Assembly: GCA_963768415.1 (NCBI GenBank)
Contig: CAVYHX010000016.1
Location: 104,729 to 168,728 of the forward strand
Length of the DNA stretch: 64,000 nucleotides
Source of the DNA: CAVYHX01 sp963768415
Lineage (GTDB): Bacteria; Pseudomonadota; Gammaproteobacteria; UBA9214
Direction: 5' to 3'
This document shows, piece after piece, positions 56,592 through 64,000 of this stretch. The notes under the pieces are model-generated. The model made no database searches. It saw only the letters and a list, made by a program, of their open reading frames with translations, and had not been told where the DNA came from. The position numbers and the translations under genes are program-made. The first letter of the stretch is position 1. Every line of letters starts with the position of its first letter.

Positions 56592-58306
56592 TTATTCCTT
56601 TGTGACGCGATCCATTTCGTCCAGACTGGTAATGCCGTCCGCCACCTTCTTCAACCCGGACATGCGCAGGTCGGCGACCCCTTCGGCTTCGTGACTGCAG
56701 TGCGAGCTGCATGGAATTGCCTCCCTCCATGATCAGACGTCCCATTTCCTCCGATACCGGCATGACCTGATAGATGCCAACCCGGCCCTTGTAGCCGCTG
56801 GTGCAGCTGTCACAGCCGACCGGCCCGAAGATCTTGAGGTCTGTCAGCTGCTCTTCCCTGAAGCCCGACTTGAGCAGGGCGTCTCGCGGGATATCCAGTT
56901 CGCTGCTTGCACTTGTTGCATAAGCGGCGCGCCAGGCGCTGCGCCATGATCAGGTGGACCGTCGCGGCGATATTGTAAGGCGGTACGCCCATATTAGCCA
57001 GTCGTGTCAGTGTCTGGGGTGCGTCATTGGTGTGCAGGGTGGACAACACCAGGTGACCGGTCTGGGCCGCCTTGATGGCGATCTCGGCGGTCTCCAGGTC
57101 ACGAATCTCACCCACCATGATGATGTCCGGATCCTGGCGCAGAAAGGCGCGCAGCGCCAGGCCGAAATCCAGTCCGGCCTTCGGGTTCACGTTGACCTGG
57201 TTGATACCCATCATGTTGATTTCCACCGGGTCCTCACAGGTGGAGATATTGCGGTCGGGCGTATTGAGGATGTTGAGGCCGGTGTACAGCGACACGGTTT
57301 TACCGCTACCGGTGGGTCCGGTCACCAGCACCATGCCGTAGGGCTTGTTGATGGCCTCGAGGAACAGATTCTTCTGCTCTTCCTCGAAACCCAGCACGTC
57401 GACGCCGAGTTTTGCGGCGCTGCTGTCGAGGATACGCAGCACCACCTTTTCACCGTACAGGGTCGGCAGGGTGTTGACACGAAAGTCGATGGCACGGTTT
57501 TTCGACAGCTTCATCTTGATGCGCCCGTCCTGCGGGACCCGGCGCTCGGCGATGTTCATGCGGCTCATGACCTTGAGCCGCGCGACGATGCGCATGGCCA
57601 GCGAGCGCGGCGGCGAGGCGATTTCGTGCAGCACGCCATCCGAGCGGAACCGGACGCGAAATTCCTTTTCGTAGGGTTCGAGGTGGATATCGGATGCGCC
57701 CGTGTTGATGGCGTCCAGCAGCACCTTGTTGACAAAGCGCACCACCGGGGTGTCGTCGATATCGGAGTCCGCACCATCACCGTCCTCATCATCCTCACCG
57801 GTGCTGATATCCAGGTTGTCGAGATCCGAATCCATGAGATCCGACATGGTGGTGTCCATCTCATTGAGTGCGGATTCGATAATCGCGCTGAGCTGCTCCT
57901 CCTCGACCAGCACCGCCTCGGTATTGATGCCGGTGTGGAACTTGAATTCATCGACCGCGCCCAGGTTGGTCGGATCGGAGACCGCGATATAGAGGCGGTT
58001 GCCGCGCTTGAACAGCGGCAGGGCGTTGTGCTGCCGGATGAGTTTTTCGCTGACCAGCTTTACCGGCGCGTTTTCCATGTCCATCGCTGCCAGTTCGAAC
58101 AGCGGTACACCGAATTCCTGTGAGCCGGACCAGGCGATGTCCCTGCCGGCCAGGATCTTGTTCTGCACCAGGTAGGTGACGAAATGAGTGCGCTTTTTCA
58201 GCGCTGTTTCATAGGCCGAAGTGGCCTCGGCCTCATCGAGCAGGCCGTCCATGACCAGCCTTCGGGCCAGTCCGCTGAGGTTGACTGTGGGGTTAGTTGT
58301 GGCCAT
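56592..58306 (-). CDS. pilB: type IV pilus assembly ATPase PilB (two frame breaks)
   Basis: From ATG 58306 a MshE/T2SE N-terminal domain (residues about 1-150) is followed by an acidic insert rich in Asp/Glu (about 165-185) and the ATPase core. Walker A is VLVTGPTGSGKTVSLYTGLN, the Asp box is ISTCEDPVEINMMGINQVNV, Walker B is DIIMVGEIRDLETAEIAIKA and the His box is TLHTNDAPQTLTRLANMGV. Two CxxC pairs (LCNKCK, CDSCTSGYKGRVGIYQ) bind zinc; a frame change near 56912 falls between them and another near 56697. The end reads ITSLDEMDRVTKE. PilB powers pilus extension. No pilA gene lies upstream in this window. Confidence 0.92.
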
Positions 58307-58821
58307 AAGTTATTGCACTATAGTAGCAGGCTGATTGCCGTGATCCGCATCTGGTTTGGATATTTATGTTAAATCCGTATCATCCCGCCCGGTCCAGGTT
58401 TAAAATACAATAATTCATTTATTTGTCAACCTGTTAGACGTGATGATTCTGTTACAAATAAGCATTGGCGGATCCTGTAATTGCCCGTAAGCAGCTAAAC
58501 TGACCCGCCCATTAGTGTTTCGTCCTGCGGGTATGGATCTTTAATCGGCGTTTCCCTGGTATATCAGGGGGCATGTCGAGGCTAGTTATTGGTTTCGCCC
58601 CCGTTTTTAAGATCGGCCAGTCGAAGCCAGCAACCACCGGGGTCGCTGGCCTGTCGGCGTAGCATGCAGCAGTTTGTCAGATCGATTTTGGTGTTTCCCT
58701 GTTTCGACATGGTCAGATGAAATTTCTGACCGGTATACCAGGCCGGTCCCGATGCCATATTAATATCTGAATTCCGGAATGCATTTCAGCGGGACATGAC
58801 ATGTGAGTTTGATAAAAGATA
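58307..58821. other. 515-bp intergenic gap upstream of pilB
   Basis: Between pilB and the methyltransferase gene I see no recognisable pilin. A 58-codon open frame on the minus strand (58582-58758, MASGPAWYTGQKFHLTMSKQ ... LADLKNGGETNN) has plausible composition but no start-site support and no family match. The segment next to pilB (58320-58450) is AT-rich and likely holds its promoter. Confidence 0.5.
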
Positions 58822-59527
58822 TTACCTATCATTTTGATATTTAAGGTAATGGTAGACTTGGTATTGCCATGATAATGGCCAAAAAACCAGTGCAATTCCC
58901 TGCAAGGCGCGTATCGGTGCCCGCTTCCAGCCTCCAGAGGTAATCCAGCCCCAGGAGAGGACGTGCAGGTCTTTCCAGCGCTGGATTGTTGCAAGACCTG
59001 CAGACTCGAAAATAGTATTCCACTCATCCAGTGTCCTGACTTCTTCCTTGGCCACTGTTTGATAAGTGCCTCGGTAAAGGCCCATGCGACGGGTTAAGAA
59101 TCCGGCGTTGGGCGACCAGCAAAATGAATTTAGCGTGCTTTTTCGATACACGCACCATCTCTTTCAGCGCCGCTACCGGATCCAGGAAGTGTTCCAGTGA
59201 TCCGAGGCAAGTAACTACATCAAACTGCTCGTTTTCAAATGGCAGGCTTTCTGCGGGACTGGAGTAAAACGTCCCCTCCGGCATGTTCTTTTTGCATATC
59301 TCAATCGCTTTACTGGATAAATCAACGCCGTTTGGTGAGCCGCCCATCTCCTTCGCGGCCAGCAGCCAGCCGCCGGTGCCACAGGCGACATCGAGAATCT
59401 GTTGACCCTGGCTTATGCCGATTTTCTTTGCCAGGCGGCGCAGGTGTCCTGTAACAACCACATTAGAGGAGGCATTTTGATAATAAACCGTATCGTAAAA
59501 TGATTTGATTTTGTTATGGTTACTCAT
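58822..59527 (-). CDS. class I SAM-dependent methyltransferase (one frame break)
   Basis: From ATG 59527 the product has the SAM-binding motif QQILDVACGTGGWLLAAKEM, then NGVDLSSKAIEICKKNMPEG and FDVVTCLGSLEHFLDPVAAL. The frame changes near 59108, after KFILLV, and continues NAGFLTRRMGLYRGTYQTVA ... KEEVRTLDEWNTIFESAGLA to the stop at 58822. Total about 235 residues, normal for a methyltransferase_11-type enzyme. Its start overlaps the stop of the glycosyltransferase gene by 4 bp, so it probably modifies a glycan or lipid-linked intermediate. Substrate unknown. Confidence 0.8.
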
Positions 59528-60675
59528 TTACTGTTTTTGCGCTCAACGAGGTGCTTGATAATTTCATGCAGTCTGTCCCCAAAGAGATCCCAGTGAAAAC
59601 GAGCAGCGTGATCACGACATGCTGTGGGCGTCAATGTAGCAAATTCATCATTTAAAATCCCGGTAATTTTCCGGCTTAATCCCGGGTAGTCGCCGGGTGT
59701 TACAAGAAAACCCGATTTACCGTCTGCAATCGCATCCGGGGCACCCCCTACCGAAAATGCAACCGTTGGCAAGCCATGTGATGCAGCTTCTACTGCCACC
59801 ATGCCGAAACCCTCCACGTCGCCAACAACTTCAAGCAGTGGGAAAACAAATACGTCTGATTCCCTGTATGCGGCATTTAACATATCGTCATCCACACGGC
59901 CCAGCATCATTACATGTTCTTCAAGCCGAGTACTGTTGATTGCTTGATGGATGGCAGCAAGCACGCTGTCAGTCTGATGCAGTGCATTTTCAGGTTCTGT
60001 ACCGATGATGACAAGTATTGCCTCTGGGCATTCTTTGATAATTGCAGTCAATGAGTATTCGATGAATTCTGCCAGTCCTTTCCTCGGGATCAGCCTGCCG
60101 ACTGATAACAACACCTTGTTTCCGTCCAGCTTGTACCTTGACCGGAAACAAGCCTGATTCTTGGAGTAATCCGGCAGTTCAACACCTGGATGTAAAATGA
60201 TTAATTTTTGCGGAGAGATGCCAGATTTTTCCGCCAAATATGCTGTATTTTGGCTGTTTGCGATAACTATGTCAGAATGCCTGATAGCGGGCATAAACAT
60301 TACCTGATATAGACGATTATCTACTATCAGGTCGAGTCCATGGATAAACGTAACACAAGGAATTTTTCGTAATTTGCAGGCAAGGATAGCAATCCATGCG
60401 GTGACGCCGCTTCCTGCTATACATAACGAATAAGAATTCCGTATCGCTGCCCATGTGCTTTTAAGCAAGGCAGAAAGGAGAAAAACGGATACCGGTGAAA
60501 TCCGGCATTCATATATATTCTGATTGCTGGAAAGTGCGGCACTACATCCTTTTGGCCCGACAATGTCACAGGTATATTTCTTGCTTAATTCCTTGTGAAT
60601 GTTAAATACCAGGCGTTCCATCCCGCCAACTAGGGGAGGAAAATTTCTGGTGATCAGGAGGATTTTTTTTGTCAT
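59524..60675 (-). CDS. glycosyltransferase family 4 protein
   Basis: 383 residues with a GT-B fold. The N-terminus ILLITRNFPPLVGGMERLVF is typical of GT4 enzymes. The C-terminal nucleotide-sugar half has KVLLSVGRLIPRKGLAEFIE, VMMLGRVDDDMLNAAYRESD, VFVFPLLEVVGDVEGFGMVA and VEAASHGLPTVAFSVGGAPD, with the EGFGMVAVEA motif holding the conserved EX7E acid pair. It likely transfers a sugar in surface-polysaccharide or glycan synthesis. Codon use and base composition are visibly more AT-rich than the dcw region, suggesting a variable, possibly transferred locus. Confidence 0.88.
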   Translation of the reverse strand: MTKKILLITRNFPPLVGGMERLVFNIHKELSKKYTCDIVGPKGCSAALSSNQNIYECRISPVSVFLLSALLKSTWAAIRNSYSLCIAGSGVTAWIAILACKLRKIPCVTFIHGLDLIVDNRLYQVMFMPAIRHSDIVIANSQNTAYLAEKSGISPQKLIILHPGVELPDYSKNQACFRSRYKLDGNKVLLSVGRLIPRKGLAEFIEYSLTAIIKECPEAILVIIGTEPENALHQTDSVLAAIHQAINSTRLEEHVMMLGRVDDDMLNAAYRESDVFVFPLLEVVGDVEGFGMVAVEAASHGLPTVAFSVGGAPDAIADGKSGFLVTPGDYPGLSRKITGILNDEFATLTPTACRDHAARFHWDLFGDRLHEIIKHLVERKNSK

Positions 60676-61871
60676 CTCTTACTTGAGTTGATCAATGGTG
60701 CGCGCGGTTCGGAACGCTCATATGATGGATACATGTTTATTTGCATGCGCGGGATATTGCCCATATATATAGAACTTGCGATTAAACATAACTTACCATG
60801 ATATAACTCTATGGCAGTAATCGATATTTTATACCAATGCAGAATCAGTTGATCAAATATTTAGTTTGTTATTCACGACGCTAACCATTGAATGAATCGC
60901 ACTCAGATTAAATGTTTCAGTGAAAGTGTGCACCCGTGGGAGGTGGTGTCTTGACGTGACCATGTGGGTGGTTCTGTTATCTTGCATTTTTCTTGGAATA
61001 GCGCAGCCACAATAACTACTAACTGTGGCTTGTTCTCAATACGCATGATAATTCACTAGAAGAGGAGAATTTCCAGTATCCACAAGGAATCGAAGCGCCG
61101 GGCACTGTAAAGTCCTGTAAAATATATACAAAAATAAATGTAGATGGTTGATAATGCTGCTTTCTGCCGGATCAATGATAACTTCGGTTCCTGTTTCGGG
61201 GGGGGGACATTACGTACTAGGGGGTTAAGTTGCAATTCTTTTCAGGCATTAAATGATGTCGACGTGTTGTGCAGTGTAATCCGGATGTGTTTCCGAAGAT
61301 TTTAATTCGGCATGATGAGACTGGAGTCATTGCAGATTTCCAATAAAATAATCTACTATATTTTCGGGGTGGGGCCGTGTTTTTTCCACGGACGGACCTT
61401 ATGCAGTTGTGATATGTAATATCAAGTTGAGTCTGGTCCGGCGACCAATCTGCAGAATTAGATTGACGGAATTCCAGGGGGGGCTGGTCAGAATCTACAC
61501 AGTGGTGTGGCGTAGCAGAACAGGAGCAGACACGGAGAAGCATAGCGTCATCGGGGCTACTACAATTGATACTCCAAACGACCTGCTGCTGGTTTCGTTA
61601 GACATGTCAATCTGTCAATAAATGTTGATTCGGTCAATACAGGAGACTTGACTATTTGAAGCCATGCTTTATAAAAATATCCTTATAGACAATCCGGCTT
61701 GCATGTCGGTATGGATGGCGTCATGACTAAAAAATAAATCTTTTTTACCGCTGCAATAACTGGATAAGCTGGCGTCACTGCCTGTATCTTGGCGGCTGCT
61801 CTTAGAGAGCAGGGTCTTATAGTTGACTCGGTTTCTGACGCGCAGTCAGCAGATCTTTTTAATCATGAGGG
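60676..61871. other. AT-rich 1.2-kb gene-free region
   Basis: Neither strand has an open frame that I can support. Composition is clearly more AT-rich than the rest, with homopolymer runs such as a 9-G run near 61198 and T-runs near 61379. A perfect hairpin CTGCTCT-TAG-AGAGCAG lies at 61796-61812, 60 bp upstream of pseB. The region should contain the divergent promoters for the glycosyltransferase and pse genes, but I cannot name exact elements. Decayed mobile DNA is one explanation. Confidence 0.6.
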
Positions 61872-62894
61872 ATGAACAAACTGATGTTTGATAATGCCAG
61901 TATTATGATAACCGGGGGTACGGGGTCGTTTGGAAAGAAATATACTGAGACTCTGCTGAAAAAGTATAAACCGCGACGGGTTGTAATTTTTTCTAGGGAC
62001 GAGCTTAAGCAATACGAGATGGCCCAGAAATTTAACGATCCGGTGATGCGCTATTTCATCGGGGATATCAGGGATTCATTGCGCCTGGTACAGGCGATGC
62101 AGGGTATAGATATTGTCATACATGCTGCTGCGCTCAAGCATGTGCCCGCTGCTGAATATAATCCTATGGAATGTATCAAGACAAATATACACGGCGCAGA
62201 AAATGTCATTAGCGCTGCGCTTGAGAATGAAGTCGATAAGGTGATCGCGCTTTCCACAGATAAAGCGGCAAATCCGATAAATTTATATGGCGCGACTAAA
62301 CTGGCATCCGATAAATTGTTCGTCGCGGCTAATAATATAGCGGGTCCGAAACGTACCCGATTTTCGGTTGTGCGTTACGGGAATGTTGTCGGTTCCCGGG
62401 GCTCAGTTGTCCCTTTCTTTAATAAATTGATTTCTGAAGGCGCGACTGAATTACCGATTACAGACCCACGCATGACTCGATTCTGGATAACGCTCCAGGA
62501 AGGCGTCGATTTCGTGCTGGATAACTTCTCGAGAATGTGGGGAGGTGAAATATTTGTACCTAAGATCCCGTCAGTACGTATTATGGACCTGGCACAGTCG
62601 ATGGCGCCTGGAGTCAGAACCAATATCATCGGTATACGTCCTGGTGAAAAACTTCATGAAGTAATGTGTCCTGCTGATGATTCACACCTCACACTTGAAT
62701 TCGAAGATCATTTTGTCATTAAACCCTCCATTAAGTTTTTTGGGATGGATCTGGACTATGTAACCAACAGACTTGGTGAATCGGGGGCATTAGTAGAACA
62801 GGGCTTTGAATATAATTCCGGGAGTAACTCGCAATTTCTGACCATTGAAGAAATTTCCGCAATGAATGAGAAAACGGAGATCCAGGGCGAGTGA
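61872..62894 (+). CDS. pseB: UDP-GlcNAc 4,6-dehydratase (inverting) PseB
   Basis: 340 residues. The Rossmann motif is IMITGGTGSFGKKYTETLLK. Then follow VVIFSRDELKQYEMAQKFND, IHAAALKHVPAAEYNPMECI, the catalytic segment IALSTDKAANPINLYGATKL (with Thr/Asp/Lys and the YxxxK Tyr/Lys) and VVRYGNVVGSRGSVVPFFNK. The end PGEKLHEVMCPADDSHLTLE is also characteristic. PseB makes UDP-2-acetamido-2,6-dideoxy-beta-L-arabino-hexos-4-ulose, the first step to pseudaminic acid used on flagellin, pili or surface polysaccharide. Its stop overlaps the GTG of pseC by 4 bp. Confidence 0.93.
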   Translation: MNKLMFDNASIMITGGTGSFGKKYTETLLKKYKPRRVVIFSRDELKQYEMAQKFNDPVMRYFIGDIRDSLRLVQAMQGIDIVIHAAALKHVPAAEYNPMECIKTNIHGAENVISAALENEVDKVIALSTDKAANPINLYGATKLASDKLFVAANNIAGPKRTRFSVVRYGNVVGSRGSVVPFFNKLISEGATELPITDPRMTRFWITLQEGVDFVLDNFSRMWGGEIFVPKIPSVRIMDLAQSMAPGVRTNIIGIRPGEKLHEVMCPADDSHLTLEFEDHFVIKPSIKFFGMDLDYVTNRLGESGALVEQGFEYNSGSNSQFLTIEEISAMNEKTEIQGE

Positions 62895-64000
62895 TTCCGT
62901 ACGGACGCCAGAATATTACAAAGGCCGATATTGAAGCGGTCGAAAAAGTGCTGAAATCAGATTGGATAACCCAGGGCCCGAGTCATCGAGCAGTTTGAGG
63001 ATGCGATTGCCGGATATACAGGCGCTGCATACTGCGTTGCTGTCAATAGTGCCACTTCTGCGCTTCACGGTGCATGCCTCGCGCTAGACCTGGGACCGGG
63101 AGACCTGCTCTGCACTTCGCCGAATACCTTCGTCGCCTCTGCTAACTGCGCCTTGTATTGCGGCGCGCATGTTGATTTCGTAGATATTGATCCGGGCACT
63201 CTTAATATGAGTGTTGCTGCGCTGGAGAGCAAGCTGAAGGAAGCTGAAAGGGCGGGCATCCTTCCCAGCATTGTGGTGCCAGTACATTTTTCAGGTCAGT
63301 CTTGTGACATGCGCGCGATTCGTTCGCTCGCAGATCAATTTGGGTTTCGTATCATTGAAGATGCATCACATGCTGTTGGAGGAAGATTCTGGATAAACGA
63401 GTTGCCAGCCTGCAACTATTCCGACATCACCGTTTACAGTTTCCATCCAGTAAAGATTATAACAACCGGTGAAGGGGGGGCCGCCCTGACAAATGATCAG
63501 GTGCTGGCAGACAGATTGCGCCGCCTTCGAAATCACGGTCTTACGCGTGATCCTGATCTGATGACCGGTGCACCGGAAGGTCCCTGGTCTTACCAGCAAA
63601 TTGAGCTTGGCTACAACTACCGAATCACCGATATGCAGGCCGCCCTGGGTTTGAGCCAGCTAACCCGTCTGAATGAAATCGTGCAGCGCCGCAATGAAAT
63701 AGCGGGCAGGTATGATGAACTGATAGCGGGATTACCAGTCGGGCCGCAAGCCCGAAATCCTGATTGCTACTCGTCCTTTCATCTATATGTTATACGGCTA
63801 CTACCAGCTAATACAGGACGTACACGTCGAGAAATTTTCGATCACATGAGAGCAGCCGGCATAGGCGTGAATGTGCATTATATCCCGGTTCATACCCAGC
63901 CATATTATCAATCTCTGGGATTCAGGGAGGGAGATTTTCCTGAAGCGGAAAGATACTATGCGAGCGCAATTACCCTACCCCTGTTTCCTGGCATGACTGA
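62891..64000 (+). CDS. pseC: UDP-4-amino-4,6-dideoxy-N-acetyl-beta-L-altrosamine transaminase PseC (one frame break; cut by window end)
   Basis: A GTG start at 62891 overlaps the pseB stop (GTGA) and gives VIPYGRQNITKADIEAVEKV, LKSDWITQGP. A shift near 62980 (one extra base) then restores VIEQFEDAIAGYTGAAYCVA. The PLP enzyme core follows: SATSALHGACLALDLGPGDL, DFVDIDPGTLNMSVAALESK, IIEDASHAVGGRF and the Schiff-base Lys in YSFHPVKIITTGEGGAALTN. YNYRITDMQAALGLSQLTRL and GVNVHYIPVHTQPYYQSLGF are typical of the DegT/DnrJ/PseC family. It transfers an amino group to the PseB product. The last residues lie beyond the window. Confidence 0.9.

Noticed and set aside
61217..61543. 108-codon minus-strand frame in the AT-rich block
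   Set aside because: Cys/His/Pro-scattered sequence without any recognisable pattern or ribosome binding site.

Overview
The window reads as a piece of a GC-rich gammaproteobacterial chromosome, probably from a Chromatiales-like or related environmental lineage. The evidence is an almost complete division and cell-wall (dcw) cluster, mraZ-rsmH-ftsL-ftsI-murE-murF-mraY-murD-ftsW-murG-murC-murB-ddl-ftsQ-ftsA-ftsZ-lpxC (27.3-46.7 kb). It is followed by dciA, an M23 peptidase, secA and argJ, and then by a reverse-strand block pilB-pilC-pilD-coaE-zapD-yacG (58.3-52.7 kb). Just before the dcw cluster lies uvrA / MFS / ssb, an arrangement familiar from Pseudomonas and relatives.

Layout. 0-6.6 kb holds an accessory locus: a PEGA-domain protein (cut by the window edge), an FHA-like/TM/PEGA/FGE-sulfatase-fold protein, a 84-bp repeat array, a small secreted Pro-rich protein, a MotA/TolQ/ExbB-type proton channel, and two von Willebrand A (VWA) proteins. 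Each VWA protein starts with an ExbD/TolR-like membrane helix carrying an Asp. I consider this the best candidate for an undescribed energised envelope system. 6.6-9.6 kb holds small accessory genes (secreted protein, DUF6632-like membrane protein, chlorite-dismutase-like protein, spondin-domain protein). 9.7-12.0 kb holds an OmpR-type two-component system on the minus strand. 12.2-15.3 kb holds an acetolactate-synthase-like ThDP enzyme and an aldehyde dehydrogenase. 15.3-21.4 kb holds mgtE, a thiamine-binding-type protein, a DUF1223 protein, a secreted alpha/beta hydrolase and an SAM-hydrolase (DUF62) gene. 21.4-26.4 kb is uvrA-MFS-ssb. 58.8-64 kb holds sugar genes: a methyltransferase, a GT4 glycosyltransferase, an AT-rich gene-free stretch, then pseB and pseC for pseudaminic acid.

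Repeats are prominent. There are at least three families of REP-like palindromic repeats, some in tandem arrays of 77-84 bp units. One array is bounded by near-perfect terminal inverted repeats. A 59-codon fragment of a REP-associated (RAYT/Y1) transposase, with a strong ribosome binding site, lies inside a composite repeat near 52.5 kb. A perfect 244-bp tandem duplication separates ftsQ from ftsA.

Quality warning. Many conserved genes, including essential ones (uvrA, secA, murE, ftsW, pilB, pilC, pilD), are broken by single-base frameshifts while the protein sequence continues intact in another frame. This pattern points to indel errors in the assembly rather than true pseudogenes. I therefore give full gene spans for these and say where the frame changes.
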